From the NCBI RefSeq assembly GCF_023277115.1, contig NZ_JALQCS010000001.1, positions 1,730,001-1,794,000 of the forward strand: 64,000 bases of DNA. The letters are read 5' to 3'. A program made the position numbers and the translations under genes. This stretch comes from Acidithiobacillus acidisediminis (GTDB lineage: Bacteria; Pseudomonadota; Gammaproteobacteria; Acidithiobacillales; Acidithiobacillaceae). The notes below the pieces were generated by a model, which saw only the letters and a list, made by a program, of their open reading frames with translations, had not been told where the DNA came from and searched no databases. Shown here in pieces: positions 35,247 through 45,151 of the stretch. The stretch's first letter is position 1, and the number at the start of each line of letters is the position of its first letter.

Positions 35247-36230
35247 TCAGCGTTGCGCGAGGGGATGCCGATGGATGCCCAGCCACAGCAGTGCGCCAGG
35301 CAGGCTGGTCAGCAATACCGTCGCCCCGAGAAGCAGCGAGAGGGCCAAGGCTTGGTCATGACTCATCTGCAAGGCTCCCATGTAGAGGACCAGGAGCCCT
35401 TCGCGCAGCCCCCAACCGGCCAGGGAAATGGGCAATGCCAGGAAAAGGCTGACTACCGGCCACACCACCCACAATGCAACGGCATGAGGGGGTTCTCCCA
35501 GGGCATGTGCCAAGGCCCAGAACATCAAGATGGAGCACAATTGCACAAAAATCGACACCAGGATCGTTATCAAAAGCGCCGGCGGGTTGCGTAGCAACAT
35601 GCCCATTCCCGCGCGGATGTCATGCAACTTATGCCCCACCTTACCGAGACGATGCTCGAGAAACTCCAGGCCAGGACTGAGGATCAGGAGAATGATCACT
35701 GTATACCCCACACTCATCACCGCGATCGTTTCCCCCATCCCTGGTAGGAGACTCAGTCCCCGTCCGCCAATCAGGTAAGCGACCAAGGCAATGCCAACCA
35801 ACGCGCCCATGCCAATGAAGCGATCGGCAAACACAGCCGCCAGGGCCAGGGTCGCGGATCCAGTCTGGGGGCGCGTGTACCAAGCTCTTACGACATCTCC
35901 AGACACCGAACCAGGCAATACCTGGTTGAAATAAGCGCCCACCCAATTCAGGCGCAATAGCCAGGCCGCCGGCGCATGCTTCTGTGCGGCACGCAGAATC
36001 ACCCCCCAACGCAAAGAAGAAACAGAAAGATTCATGGCGTACGCGAAGATCGCCAGCAGGAACCAAGGTATCTGCATCTGCAGAAATCGCTGCGCCAGAG
36101 ACGCCCAATCGGTTTTATGAAAAAGCCACGCAAATATAGAGAGGGTGACAACGATTTGCAGCAACAGGCTCCACGGGATCTTTTTGCGACGCTTTTCGGC
36201 GCTTAGGGCAGAGCTGGGTTCGACAGGCAT
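35247..36230 (-). CDS. Flippase-like integral membrane protein (LPG-synthase TM region/UPF0104)
   Basis: 327 aa with about eight TM helices, of the lysylphosphatidylglycerol synthase TM-region/AglD-like family. Motifs: SVSSLRWGVILRA, NWVGAYFNQVLPGSVSGDVVRAW, AAVFADRFIGMGAL and LPISLAGWGLREG, all typical. The catalytic aminoacyl-transfer domain of MprF is absent. Stand-alone members are thought to move lipid-linked glycans or phospholipids. It lies 18 nt after pabB on the same strand, probably transcribed with it. Confidence 0.82.
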   Translation of the reverse strand: MPVEPSSALSAEKRRKKIPWSLLLQIVVTLSIFAWLFHKTDWASLAQRFLQMQIPWFLLAIFAYAMNLSVSSLRWGVILRAAQKHAPAAWLLRLNWVGAYFNQVLPGSVSGDVVRAWYTRPQTGSATLALAAVFADRFIGMGALVGIALVAYLIGGRGLSLLPGMGETIAVMSVGYTVIILLILSPGLEFLEHRLGKVGHKLHDIRAGMGMLLRNPPALLITILVSIFVQLCSILMFWALAHALGEPPHAVALWVVWPVVSLFLALPISLAGWGLREGLLVLYMGALQMSHDQALALSLLLGATVLLTSLPGALLWLGIHRHPLAQR

Positions 36231-36248
36231 GGATGAGGGACTCCGAAA

Positions 36249-37616
36249 TCAGGGCGCTACTCTAGCGCAGCCCACTGTCTGCGGCAAAAATTCCTCCACA
36301 GTACTGCGGAGGATCGCTACCTTGCTCAAACACTCGGCATACTCTGCTGCACAATCAGAGTCCGCCACCACCGCACCACCGCCCTGAAAGATCAAACTGC
36401 CGTCGTCGCGCAGTTCGAGGCTACGAATCAAAATATTCCAATCCATGGCACCGTCCACCGTAACATAGCCGAAACTGCCGCAGTACAGCCCCCGCGCGCC
36501 ATGCTCCAGTTCCTCGATGATCTCCATGGCCCGCCGCTTTGGGGCGCCGGTGATGGAACCTCCAGGAAAGGCCGCGGCAAGGGCATCCCATGCGTCCCAA
36601 GCTGGTGCCAAATCTGCTTCGATGCTGCTCACCAAGTGATGAACCTGATCATAAGATTCCAGACCGAAGAGTTCTGGTACACATACGGACCCAGGACGCG
36701 CGACCTTGCCCAGGTCGTTGCGCAACAAATCGACAATCATGAGATTTTCAGCGCGGTCTTTCTCACTGCGCAGTAGCTCTTCCGTCAATGCGCGATCCTC
36801 CTGCGGATTGCTCCCGCGCCGGCGCGTGCCCTTGATGGGGCGCGCCTCCAAACGGCCGTCCTGCAGACGGAGTAGCCGCTCTGGGGAAACGCTGAGCAAA
36901 GCACCCCAGGGATGCCGGAAGAATACGGAGAATGGCGCACGGCTCTTGCCCCGCAGTTGGGCGTATAAGGTCCAGGGATCCCCGTCCCAGGTACCGGTGA
37001 AGTCCTGCGCAAGATTGATCTGATAGCAATCTCCGGCGCGAATATAGCCCTGCACTCGCGCAAAGGCAGTTGCATAATCGGCGTAAGACCAGCGCGGAGT
37101 AATCCCCGGTTCGCGCAGGGTAAAGATGCCATGCGCAGGTCGGTGCGCCAGCGCCGCAAGCCAGTCCTCCTGCGCAGCGTCATCGCCATGGATCCAGGCG
37201 CGTTGCTGGTCATGATCCTGCAATAAACCGTGATCATAGAGCGCGAACACCGCCAAAGGACGTTCCGCCGCCATCCCTCGTCCCAGTTCCTGCCGCACAC
37301 CCCAGTCATAGGACAGAAAACCACTCAGCAGGGGGAATACCTCGTTTTGCCCGCCCGACTGCGCCTGCTTCAGCGCAGCACGCAAACAATCGAACAAAGA
37401 TCCACTGCTCTGCCGAGCCGTTGCACCGGGCCGTTGGGTCCAGATCCCTGCGGCATCCTCCCAAATCCACATGCGCGGCTGGCGGAGCAACAGATCGATC
37501 TGCCGCCGAGGACTGGGGGCGAGGCCACTGTCGAGGAAGATCGTCCACGTTTCTGCAGCGAAGCGCGCAACCAACGTCGCGCTATCTGCCACATACCCAA
37601 TTTCTCGGCGCTGCAC
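36249..37616 (-). CDS. pabB: Aminodeoxychorismate synthase component I
   Basis: 455 aa; chorismate plus ammonia (from PabA) to 4-amino-4-deoxychorismate in folate synthesis. The chorismate-binding domain shows PIKGTRRRG (the lysine is diagnostic for PabB; TrpE has PIAGTR), RAENLMIVDLLRNDLGKV, SSIEADL, AAFPGGSITGAPKRRAMEII and GLYCGSFGYV. The N-terminal TrpE-like domain fills residues 1-180. No lyase (PabC) fusion. The start is GTG 37616; GAGGGAGAAGG precedes it. The 14-nt sequence GGCGAGACTCTCCC lies ~30 nt upstream and recurs before rnc. Confidence 0.88.
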   Translation of the reverse strand: MQRREIGYVADSATLVARFAAETWTIFLDSGLAPSPRRQIDLLLRQPRMWIWEDAAGIWTQRPGATARQSSGSLFDCLRAALKQAQSGGQNEVFPLLSGFLSYDWGVRQELGRGMAAERPLAVFALYDHGLLQDHDQQRAWIHGDDAAQEDWLAALAHRPAHGIFTLREPGITPRWSYADYATAFARVQGYIRAGDCYQINLAQDFTGTWDGDPWTLYAQLRGKSRAPFSVFFRHPWGALLSVSPERLLRLQDGRLEARPIKGTRRRGSNPQEDRALTEELLRSEKDRAENLMIVDLLRNDLGKVARPGSVCVPELFGLESYDQVHHLVSSIEADLAPAWDAWDALAAAFPGGSITGAPKRRAMEIIEELEHGARGLYCGSFGYVTVDGAMDWNILIRSLELRDDGSLIFQGGGAVVADSDCAAEYAECLSKVAILRSTVEEFLPQTVGCARVAP

Positions 37617-37700
37617 GCCCCTTCTCCCTCAGAAACACGCCTCATCCGGGAGAGTCTCGCCTGACTACTCTGGTTCTGTCCAGTTCTGCGCTGCTCGATC

Positions 37701-37985
37701 TCACATATTCCAGCGATCTCCACCAATTTTTTGCAAATGAACGTTATGCGCCAAGCGAATGGTCGGCCGAATCAGCAGCTGCGCGCTCCCGATCACGAAC
37801 AGCCAAACCCCCGCATTTTCGGTAGAGGCGTAAAAAAAGAAAACGCTGCCAATCAGAAAAAGGACACCAATGAGAAAATCATTTACAATGCTGAGAGTCT
37901 CATATCTTTTTTTGATGACCAATACATCTGCTCCACTCAAACGAATATCAAGCGAACGACTGTCATCTGACTGCGATTCTGCCAT
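37701..37985 (-). CDS. YrhK-like small membrane protein
   Basis: 94 aa from ATG 37985. Two TM helices (IVNDFLIGVLFLIGSVFFFY and AGVWLFVIGSAQLLIRPTIRLA) with the RYETLSIVND start and RPTIRLAHNVHLQKI end that I associate with the YrhK-like domain. Function unknown. AT content is higher than in the neighbours, and the gene is isolated between pabB and a GNAT gene. An in-frame start 14 codons upstream is less likely. Confidence 0.6.
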   Translation of the reverse strand: MAESQSDDSRSLDIRLSGADVLVIKKRYETLSIVNDFLIGVLFLIGSVFFFYASTENAGVWLFVIGSAQLLIRPTIRLAHNVHLQKIGGDRWNM

Positions 37986-38224
37986 TTTTATCCTCACACA
38001 AAACTTGTCTTGGAAATTAACCAACATTCAGGCTAACACAGACATAATACGGATGGACAATAGTGCATTGTGAGCCAGCCGGAATAGAACCCACGAATGA
38101 TGCATAGATAAATGGCGAATTCGGGAAGGATATATTTATGAATATTGAGATTTTTGCGGTTTAAACGTACAAATCGGCAGAATGATTTGGTTCTTTCGGC
38201 GCAGGAGTGGGGTAAGATATTGGC

Positions 38225-38683
38225 ATGGAGAAGCAGGATATGCAGATTCGGATAGCGCAGAACACAGATCTTGCTGGCATTCTGCAACTCTACGCCCAGC
38301 CGGAGATGGACGATGGACTTGTATTATCATTGCCAGAGGCAGAAGCCATTCTCGCGCGGATGCAGCGTTATCCGAACTACCACGTCTTTGTCGCCCAGGA
38401 CGGGGGAGCCATCGTCGGAAGTTTTGCTTTGCTAATCATGGACAATCTCGCTCATCGCGGAACCCCATCTGCCATAGTGGAAGACGTTGTGGTCGCGTCG
38501 GACCGCCAAGGTCAAGGGATCGGCAAGAAGATGATGGTATATGCCATTGCGCGGGCGAAGGCGGCCGGCTGCTACAAGCTCATGTTGTCTTCCAACGCGA
38601 AGCGAGAGGCAGCACATCACTTCTATGAGTCTCTGGGCTTCGTGCGCCACGGCTATAGTTTTCGCATGGATCTTGTCAACTGA
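38225..38683 (+). CDS. GNAT-family N-acetyltransferase
   Basis: 152 aa. Acetyl-CoA-dependent transferase fold: VGSFALLIMDNL strand, IVEDVVVASDRQGQGIGKKMMVYAI (the Q/RxxGxG/A P-loop for CoA), SSNAKREAAHHFYESLGF at the C-terminal motif. Substrate unknown (small amine or protein N-terminus). The stop codon overlaps the palindrome at 38679. ATG 38240 (MQIRIAQN) is a possible alternative start. Confidence 0.82.
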   Translation: MEKQDMQIRIAQNTDLAGILQLYAQPEMDDGLVLSLPEAEAILARMQRYPNYHVFVAQDGGAIVGSFALLIMDNLAHRGTPSAIVEDVVVASDRQGQGIGKKMMVYAIARAKAAGCYKLMLSSNAKREAAHHFYESLGFVRHGYSFRMDLVN

Positions 38684-38696
38684 CCGGACGGTCAGT
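38679..38696. promoter_or_regulatory. Perfect inverted repeat, candidate TetR-family operator
   Basis: ACTGACCGGACGGTCAGT: 8-bp perfect arms around GA, 36 nt before the tolC-like start. The shape and sequence are those of many TetR-family operators. No TetR gene is in the window, so the regulator would act in trans. Confidence 0.5.
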
Positions 38697-38731
38697 ACAC
38701 TGCGAAGAAATTTCGACGGAGCACCTTGCCC

Positions 38732-40045
38732 ATGTCTGCCTTGCGTCGTGCCATTCTTCCCAGCCTCGCGTTATTTTTATTGAGTCCCTGCGCAGTTGCC
38801 GAAGATTTACTCTCGGTTTACCAACAAGCCGTGCAGAGCGACCCGCGTCTAGCCGAGGCACGCGCGACCCTGCAGGCGGCAGAGCAAGACAAGCCCCTCG
38901 CACGCTCTGCGTACTTACCCCATCTGGGCTTGGGAGCAAGCGTTGGCTTCAATACCGGCAGTTTTTCCGGTTTCGCCGGATTGAACATCAACAAGGCCTA
39001 CCTTTCCAATAATTACAGCGTGAGCCTGAGCCAGGCAGTATTCAACGGATCGGCGCTGGCCGCCATGAAAGAGGCGGGCAGCAAGATTCAAGCATCTGCT
39101 GCCAGCCTCGCGTACACCGAACAGGACCTCGCGCTGCGCGTTGCCAAGGCCTACTTTGCAGTGTTAGAAGCGCAGGCACAGGAGGCGATCGCAAATAAGC
39201 AGCGCAAGCTGCTCGACAGCATCTATCAACAGACCGAAGCGACCTTACGGATTGGCACCGGCGATATCATTGCCGTGCGCGAGGCTCGCGCACGCTTGGA
39301 TGCTGCTCAGGCGGATGAAATACAGGCGCGAAATGCGACGGAAATTGCCCGCCAACGTCTGCAGCGATTGACCCACCAACCCGTAGGGGAATTGACCCCG
39401 TTGGCGCACTATCGGGCCCTTGGGCCGCAGCCGGATAACATGCAAGACTGGGTCGCCACCACCATGAAATCGTCACCGCAAATCCTGCAGGCGGAGGCAG
39501 AGACCCAGACCGCGCAGACCGAAGTGGAAGTGCAGCAGCGTCAGCGCTGGCCAAAACTGGAATTACAGGGTATCGCACAGCATACCCACGGCAATCCCTT
39601 TCCAGGGTTCACAGAAAACCAAGCTGGAGTGAGCCTGAATCTCTCTATGCCCCTCTTCGAAGGTGGACAGATTTCCAGTCAGGTACAGAAGGCACAAGCA
39701 CAAAGCATGGCATCGAGCGATCATCTGGGCAGTGTGCGCGATGCCGTCCGGCTGAATGTCGAGAGCGCATTCCTTGATCTCAAAAACAGTGTCGCGCAAT
39801 TGCAAGCGGCCCGCGAATCCCGCGCATCTGCCAAGGTCTCCTTGGAGGGTACACGCAAAGGCTACGAGGTGGGTACGCGCTCCATCATCGATCTGTTGCA
39901 GACCGCCACCGACTACATCCGCGCCGAGCAGCAATACAATGTGGCGTTCTATCGGCAAATCACCGCACGCGTGGCCCTGAAGGCCGCCTCGGGACAACTG
40001 AATATGGCGGATTTGCAATCAATCAACGCGCTGCTGCAGAAATAG
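38732..40045 (+). CDS. tolC: TolC-family outer membrane channel (type I secretion/efflux)
   Basis: 437 aa with signal peptide (ILPSLALFLLSPCAVA) and the classical TolC beginning EDLLSVYQQAVQSDPRLAEARA. Two OEP repeats, coiled helical hairpins and TLRIGTGDIIAVREARARLDAAQADEIQ near residues 170-200. This is much closer to E. coli TolC (general-purpose channel) than the protein at 6278. Monocistronic, with the TetR-type palindrome upstream. It could supply the missing outer-membrane component for the RND system at 18886-23534 (inference). Confidence 0.85.
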   Translation: MSALRRAILPSLALFLLSPCAVAEDLLSVYQQAVQSDPRLAEARATLQAAEQDKPLARSAYLPHLGLGASVGFNTGSFSGFAGLNINKAYLSNNYSVSLSQAVFNGSALAAMKEAGSKIQASAASLAYTEQDLALRVAKAYFAVLEAQAQEAIANKQRKLLDSIYQQTEATLRIGTGDIIAVREARARLDAAQADEIQARNATEIARQRLQRLTHQPVGELTPLAHYRALGPQPDNMQDWVATTMKSSPQILQAEAETQTAQTEVEVQQRQRWPKLELQGIAQHTHGNPFPGFTENQAGVSLNLSMPLFEGGQISSQVQKAQAQSMASSDHLGSVRDAVRLNVESAFLDLKNSVAQLQAARESRASAKVSLEGTRKGYEVGTRSIIDLLQTATDYIRAEQQYNVAFYRQITARVALKAASGQLNMADLQSINALLQK

Positions 40046-40115
40046 GATCGGGCTGCGCCGCGAGCCTCTTCAGCGTATAGTGTCGCTATTCGTTGCGGAC
40101 ATGCGGAGAGAGGGT

Positions 40116-40850
40116 ATGGTAGAACTGGTAGAAGCAAGCACCTTGTCCTTGGACCTACGCGGAATCCCCGATGCGAAGGCAGGACCGCTGCTCTTTTCCG
40201 CATCGCAACGCCTGGGAATTGGGCAACAGATTGACTTGCTGATCGATCGCGATCCACACACGCTGCTGCGTGCCACGGCCTTCCAACTCCGTGACGCGAT
40301 TTCCTGGGCCGTGCATGAGGCAGATGGACAGTGGCGGGCGACGGTACGACCACGCAAGGAAGCCGAAGCCAAAGATGTGGTGGATCTGCTGACCTGGGAC
40401 CATTATCGCTTGGATCGTCAATTTGCCGATGTGTTGGCGGCAGCCAACGCTAACCGCGTACAGGAAGCAGAGGCGATATTTCAGGATTACTGGATCGGCC
40501 TACGCCGCCATGTGCATATGGAAAACTACATTCTGGGACCGGTGCTGGGCGGCGGCGAGAAGAAAGGCCCGTTGGCAGATATGCTGTTCGAGCACGACAG
40601 CCTCATTCAGCAGTCACGCATCGTGGATGAGACCTTCCAGGAGAAAGACTACGACATGCTCCCTGCCATTTGCGCAATGCTGTCCGGTTCCTTGGCAAAA
40701 CACGAGAACCGGGAAGAAAATACCCTCTTTCCGATTTGGCAAGCGGCGAACAATCAGGACAAGTTACGGGCCGAGGAATTTTTGTCGCAGACTCGAGCGC
40801 TACTGGCAGGCGCCGATGATGCGACGGTAAAGGAACGCTTCCCCGACTGA
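40116..40850 (+). CDS. DUF2249-hemerythrin fusion protein
   Basis: 244 aa. N-terminal DUF2249 (TusA-like sulfurtransferase-fold) domain (TLSLDLRGIPDAKAGPLLFSASQRLGIGQQIDLL, ~6-75), then a hemerythrin HHE domain (~95-240) with WDHYRLDRQF, RRHVHMENYILGPVL, FEHDSLIQQS and LAKHENREENTLFP, giving the His and Glu ligands of a di-iron site. The DUF2249 part lacks the TusA Cys. Likely O2/NO or redox sensing, or repair of iron clusters (inference). ATG 40116 has GAGAGGG upstream; ATG 40101 and GTG 40080 are alternatives. Convergent with hslO at 11 nt. Confidence 0.78.
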   Translation: MVELVEASTLSLDLRGIPDAKAGPLLFSASQRLGIGQQIDLLIDRDPHTLLRATAFQLRDAISWAVHEADGQWRATVRPRKEAEAKDVVDLLTWDHYRLDRQFADVLAAANANRVQEAEAIFQDYWIGLRRHVHMENYILGPVLGGGEKKGPLADMLFEHDSLIQQSRIVDETFQEKDYDMLPAICAMLSGSLAKHENREENTLFPIWQAANNQDKLRAEEFLSQTRALLAGADDATVKERFPD

Positions 40851-40861
40851 GTCAAACAGCC

Positions 40862-41719
40862 TTAATGCAGGGATTTGCCAGGGGCGAAGAGAGTAGCTAC
40901 GGCAGCGGCGTCCAGACGGTAAATTTTTTGGCAATATTCGCAGGTCACCTGAATCACCCCCTCCGCTGCCAAGGTCTCCTCCACCTCGCTTTCGCCTAAG
41001 GCAACGAGCATCCTTTCCACGCGTTCTAGCGAGCAACTGCACTGAAATTGCAGTGGAGCCGGTTCGCGCAGACGAACCCCCACGCTAGGAAAGATTTCTG
41101 GCAAGAATTGCTCCGGACGCGCCAGCAATAAGGAGTGGTCGGAACCGATATCCAGAAAGCCCGTTGCCGTTTGCCATTCCTCTTCGCTCAGAATTCCCGG
41201 CAGGCGCTGCAAAAAATAGCCACCGGCAATGCCCTGCTGCACATCGACCACCAGGCGAAAATAGGCCGGTGCTTGCACCGATTCGAGAAAATAGGCTGCG
41301 AGAGATTCGGTAAGGGTATCGCGAAGCTGGATCACGCCCTGATAGCGATCTCGATCGAGACCCATATCGACGGTCAGCGCCAGGAGCGCCTCCGGTAAGG
41401 CAGCCAGATCGAGGCTCTCCTCTTCTCCCTGCCATCGGACATAGGCCCGCATCCCGCCCCCACTCATCATTTCTGCCACCAGCAAGCGTAAACTTCCCTG
41501 GCTTTGCGCTTGTAAGATTAAACGCTCGAAATGTTTTTGCGTACTGGAAATCAATGCCAACCCTACCAGGATCTCTCCCAATAGCTGTCGCAACTCGACC
41601 GGTCCGGACAATTCCTGAATGACCCGCTGAAAAATATGATCGACCCGACAACGAGCACCCCGCAACGGTAGGCTTTCCCAATAAAAACTTTGCAGAAAAT
41701 CTATCGCTTTCTCGCTCAT
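40862..41719 (-). CDS. hslO: Hsp33 redox-regulated chaperone
   Basis: 285 aa. Holdase activated by oxidative unfolding. Central GGGMRAYVRW and the C-terminal zinc-binding cysteines CSC (QCSCSLERV) and CEYC, matching the CxC-x27-32-CxxC switch. The start ATG 41719 overlaps the ttcA stop (ATGA). Last gene of the long minus-strand series. An upstream extension of the frame to 41920 has no RBS and lies within ttcA. Confidence 0.9.
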   Translation of the reverse strand: MSEKAIDFLQSFYWESLPLRGARCRVDHIFQRVIQELSGPVELRQLLGEILVGLALISSTQKHFERLILQAQSQGSLRLLVAEMMSGGGMRAYVRWQGEEESLDLAALPEALLALTVDMGLDRDRYQGVIQLRDTLTESLAAYFLESVQAPAYFRLVVDVQQGIAGGYFLQRLPGILSEEEWQTATGFLDIGSDHSLLLARPEQFLPEIFPSVGVRLREPAPLQFQCSCSLERVERMLVALGESEVEETLAAEGVIQVTCEYCQKIYRLDAAAVATLFAPGKSLH

Positions 41720-42489
41720 GCCGGTATTTCTCTCGCCATCAGCGGCTGCATGGCCCGCAGCAATTGCTTGAACAAACGTGGGTCCCGCTCTTCTTGCTGG
41801 GCCAGCAATTCTTTCATCCGCTGTCGTTCCGTCGGATGCTGGAAACAGGCGGGGCAATTTTCGACAATGATTGGCAACCCCTCTTCCTGCGCATAGGCGC
41901 GGGTCTGACGTTCGCGGCAATAGACGAGGGGGCGAATTACCCGCAGGTCTCCCTCCCGCACCGCATAGTGGGCCTTCATGGTACGCAATTCACCATTATA
42001 AAAGAGAGACATGAAAAAACTTTCCGCAAAATCATCCAAGTGTTGCCCTAGGGCGAGCACATTAAAGCCTTCACGTCGGGCACAGGCATAGAGCACGCCA
42101 CGCCGCATCCGAGCGCAGAAACTGCAGTAGGAAGGCCTGCCCAGATGTTTTTGGGCACGGCCAAAAATATCCTGCCGCTCCCAGAACCAGGGCAAGTCGA
42201 GGGCGCGCACATGCGCCCCCAGGGGCTCGGGATCGAAGTCTGGGCTGTTGGGATCGACGGTAGCCACGCCCAGGGAGAAGGGAACCGGGCTATGGCGCTG
42301 CAGGTCATGCAGCAAGGCCAACAAGCTCAGAGAATCCTTGCCACCGGAAAGTGCGACCAGAATCCGATCGCCAGGGCGGATCATGCCGTATTCGTGCAGC
42401 GCCTTGCCCATGCGCCGGGCCAGGAGACGCGGGACCGGCAATCGATGCCCCGCGCTGTTCCCTGCCTCCTCAAGGACTCTATCCGGCAT
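41716..42489 (-). CDS. ttcA: tRNA 2-thiocytidine synthase TtcA-like PP-loop ATPase
   Basis: 257 aa. PP-loop SGGKDSLSLLALL (ATP adenylation), followed by paired CSFC and CPAC, which hold the [4Fe-4S] cluster and persulfide, and LGQHLDDFAESFFMSLFYNGEL. It thiolates C32 of certain tRNAs. The length is a little under E. coli TtcA (311) but the core is complete. ATG 42489 overlaps the rfaE1 end by 11 nt. Confidence 0.85.
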   Translation of the reverse strand: MPDRVLEEAGNSAGHRLPVPRLLARRMGKALHEYGMIRPGDRILVALSGGKDSLSLLALLHDLQRHSPVPFSLGVATVDPNSPDFDPEPLGAHVRALDLPWFWERQDIFGRAQKHLGRPSYCSFCARMRRGVLYACARREGFNVLALGQHLDDFAESFFMSLFYNGELRTMKAHYAVREGDLRVIRPLVYCRERQTRAYAQEEGLPIIVENCPACFQHPTERQRMKELLAQQEERDPRLFKQLLRAMQPLMAREIPA

Positions 42490-43444
42490 TCGTACCCCGC
42501 AGGGCGAGCGCGAGCTCATCGCGGGAAACCGTTGCCGCCCCCAGTTTGCCGACCACGATACCCGCAGCTCGGTTGCCCAACTCCACTGCCTGATCCAGTG
42601 GCCAACCCGCAGCCACGGCTGTCGCGATGGTGGCAATGACCGTATCGCCAGCGCCGGTCACATCAAAGACTTCGCGCGCCTGCGCCGGATGGTGATGAAT
42701 CCCGTCAGCCAAGAAGAGGGTCATGCCTTCTTCTCCTCGGGTTACCAATAAGCCCTCCAGCTCCCATTCGCGGCGCCAGTGTTGCGCCAGTTCTTGAAGC
42801 TCTGCGTCACTGCGCCAAGGCCCGGCTACGGCCTGAAATTCTGCCTTGTTTGGCGTGATCAGGGTCGCACCACGATAGCGTTCGTAGTTCCGGCCCTTGG
42901 GATCCACCAGCACGGGTAGCCGACGCTCTCTACCTGCCGCAATCCATGCCGGGGCATCCCGTACCGCACCTTTGCCATAATCCGACAAGACCAAGGCAGA
43001 ACAGGGGGCACGCAATAACATATCGGGAGAAAACAGTTCCGCCAAGGCCGCATCCTGCGGATATTCCTCAAAATCGAGACGGAGGAGCTGTTGTTGCTGA
43101 CCAATCACCCGAAGTTTGACCGTGGTCGGAATCTCTGCCACGGGCAGAAAACTGCTTTCCACGCCAGCCGTAGCGAGAAGTTCTGCCAAGCGTCCCGCCG
43201 CCGCGTCCTTCCCGACCGGTGCGCGCAAACGGCAGCGCGCACCCAGGGCGGCAATATTCAAGGCCACGTTCGCTGCCCCGCCAGGGCGTTCTTCTTCTTT
43301 TTGCACCTGCACCACTGGTACTGGGGCCTCGGGCGAGATGCGTTCGACCCGCCCAAACCAATAGCGATCGAGCATTACGTCGCCAAGAACGGCGACCTGC
43401 GCCTGAGCCAGGCGTTCGAGCAAGTTATGAGCGTCCGATGGCAC
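42479..43444 (-). CDS. rfaE1: D-glycero-beta-D-manno-heptose-7-phosphate kinase
   Basis: 321-aa PfkB-family kinase (kinase half of bifunctional HldE only). Motifs: [49 protein letters not shown], and the catalytic [15 protein letters not shown]. It phosphorylates heptose 7-phosphate at C1 for the LPS inner core. The adenylyltransferase half is not here and should be encoded elsewhere. Overlaps ugd by 20 nt. Confidence 0.9.
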   Translation of the reverse strand: MPSDAHNLLERLAQAQVAVLGDVMLDRYWFGRVERISPEAPVPVVQVQKEEERPGGAANVALNIAALGARCRLRAPVGKDAAAGRLAELLATAGVESSFLPVAEIPTTVKLRVIGQQQQLLRLDFEEYPQDAALAELFSPDMLLRAPCSALVLSDYGKGAVRDAPAWIAAGRERRLPVLVDPKGRNYERYRGATLITPNKAEFQAVAGPWRSDAELQELAQHWRREWELEGLLVTRGEEGMTLFLADGIHHHPAQAREVFDVTGAGDTVIATIATAVAAGWPLDQAVELGNRAAGIVVGKLGAATVSRDELALALRGTNAG

Positions 43445-44747
43445 GATATTGCAGTCCAGCAGCTTTGGGTAAACGCGGATCGTAGAGGTTGCGCCCGTCG
43501 ATGATCAAGGCGTGGCGCAAACGCCGCCGCAGCTCGGCAAAATCCGGGCTGCGGAAGATCTGCCATTCGGTACAGATGACCAGGGCGTCGGCACCTTCGC
43601 AGGCGGCATAGGGATCATCACACAACAGCAAGTCCGCCATATCGCCATAAATCCGTCGCGCTTCCGCCATGGCGACGGGATCATAGGCTTGCATGATGGC
43701 GCCACGGCGACGCAAGGCATCGATCAGGGTGCGACTCGGCGCCTCCCGCATGTCGTCGGTGTTGGGTTTGAAGGCCAGTCCCCAGATGGCAATCCGTTTC
43801 TGCCGTAGGTCTTCGCCCAATTCCGCCACCAGCTTGCGTTCCAGCACCTGCTTCTGAGTATTGTTCACCGCCTCCACCGCACGAATCAGGGGCGCATCAA
43901 AACCCAATTCCTTTGCGGTATGCTCAAGGGCGCGCACATCCTTGGGAAAACAGGAACCCCCGTAGCCACAGCCTGGATAGATGAAATCAAAGCCAATACG
44001 CGGGTCGGAGCCAATCCCCACCCGCACCTGCTCGATGTCGGCACCCAAGCGCTCTGCCAGGCCAGCAAGCTCATTCATGAAGGAGATCTTGGTGGCAAGG
44101 AGCACATTGGCGGCATATTTGGTGAGTTCTGCCGATGACAGATCCATGACCAGCACGCGATCGTGATTCCGGTTGAAGGGGGCATAGAGATCGCGCATGC
44201 GCTGTGCTACCTGCTCGTCATCGGTGCCGACAATGATCCGATCCGGCTTCATGAAATCGCCGACCGCAGCGCCCTCCTTGAGAAATTCGGGATTGGAAAC
44301 CACCGAAAAAGGGATCTGCACAGCGCGCCTATCCAGCTCGCTTTGTATGGCTTTGCGCACCTTTTGTGCTGTACCAACAGGTACCGTCGATTTATTCACG
44401 ATAATCCGCGGCTGGACCAGATGTTTGCCAATATCCGCTGCAACGCCAAGCACATAGCGCAGGTCTGCAGAACCGTCCTCATCTGGCGGTGTTCCCACCG
44501 CGATGAAGAGAAATTCGCCGTGCTCAACCCCAGCGGCAATATCCGTACTGAAGCGCAAGCGTCCACCGGCAATGCCACTGCTTACGATTTCTGGAAGATC
44601 CGGTTCATGGATGGGGATTTCCCCCTGCTGTAGGCGCGCCACTTTTTCCGCATCGATATCGATGCAGAGCACTTGATTGCCCACTTGCGCCAGGCAGGCC
44701 CCGGTTACCAAGCCCACATAGCCCGTACCCACTACCGTGATCCGCAT
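43425..44747 (-). CDS. ugd: UDP-glucose 6-dehydrogenase
   Basis: 440 aa. Oxidises UDP-glucose to UDP-glucuronate with two NAD+. NAD-binding [12 protein letters not shown] at the N-terminus, [13 protein letters not shown], the catalytic cysteine in [14 protein letters not shown], and [21 protein letters not shown]-glucuronate feeds LPS or exopolysaccharide, consistent with its place next to the heptose kinase gene. Start 3 nt from the acpS stop. Confidence 0.93.
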   Translation of the reverse strand: MRITVVGTGYVGLVTGACLAQVGNQVLCIDIDAEKVARLQQGEIPIHEPDLPEIVSSGIAGGRLRFSTDIAAGVEHGEFLFIAVGTPPDEDGSADLRYVLGVAADIGKHLVQPRIIVNKSTVPVGTAQKVRKAIQSELDRRAVQIPFSVVSNPEFLKEGAAVGDFMKPDRIIVGTDDEQVAQRMRDLYAPFNRNHDRVLVMDLSSAELTKYAANVLLATKISFMNELAGLAERLGADIEQVRVGIGSDPRIGFDFIYPGCGYGGSCFPKDVRALEHTAKELGFDAPLIRAVEAVNNTQKQVLERKLVAELGEDLRQKRIAIWGLAFKPNTDDMREAPSRTLIDALRRRGAIMQAYDPVAMAEARRIYGDMADLLLCDDPYAACEGADALVICTEWQIFRSPDFAELRRRLRHALIIDGRNLYDPRLPKAAGLQYRAIGRS

Positions 44748-44749
44748 TT

Positions 44750-45151
44750 CTATTCCCCCGTCACTTCTGCGGCCAAGTCTTCGATCAAGACCGTCGCCGT
44801 GGCATAGCGATGCTCATCGCTCAAGCTCAACCAGAGCCTGGCACGCCGAGCGCAGCGCCTGAGCTGCAGCTGCGCTGCCCCCGTCAGGAGCAATTCCGGT
44901 CGTCCCAGGGCATCGTGACCCACCTGGATCTCTCCCCAGGATATACCGTTGCGCAACCCCGTTCCGAGGGCCTTGAGGGTCGCCTCCTTGGCGGCAAAAC
45001 GCCGCGCCAGGAAGGCTGCACCCTGAGCAACAGGGAATTCATGGCGTTCCTGCTCGCCAAGGACGCGCTGCAGCAGCTTCTCGTCCCAACGTGCCAACAG
45101 CCCCGCCATCCGCTCGACCGAAACCAGATCCGTGCCCAGACCAACAATCAA
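44750..45151 (-). CDS. acpS: Holo-[acyl-carrier-protein] synthase
   Basis: 133 aa. Attaches phosphopantetheine to ACP. Motifs [12 protein letters not shown] at the start and [15 protein letters not shown] in the middle carry the Mg2+ Asp and Glu. ATGA overlap with pdxJ, the usual neighbour in proteobacteria (recO-pdxJ-acpS). Confidence 0.92.
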   Translation of the reverse strand: MIVGLGTDLVSVERMAGLLARWDEKLLQRVLGEQERHEFPVAQGAAFLARRFAAKEATLKALGTGLRNGISWGEIQVGHDALGRPELLLTGAAQLQLRRCARRARLWLSLSDEHRYATATVLIEDLAAEVTGE

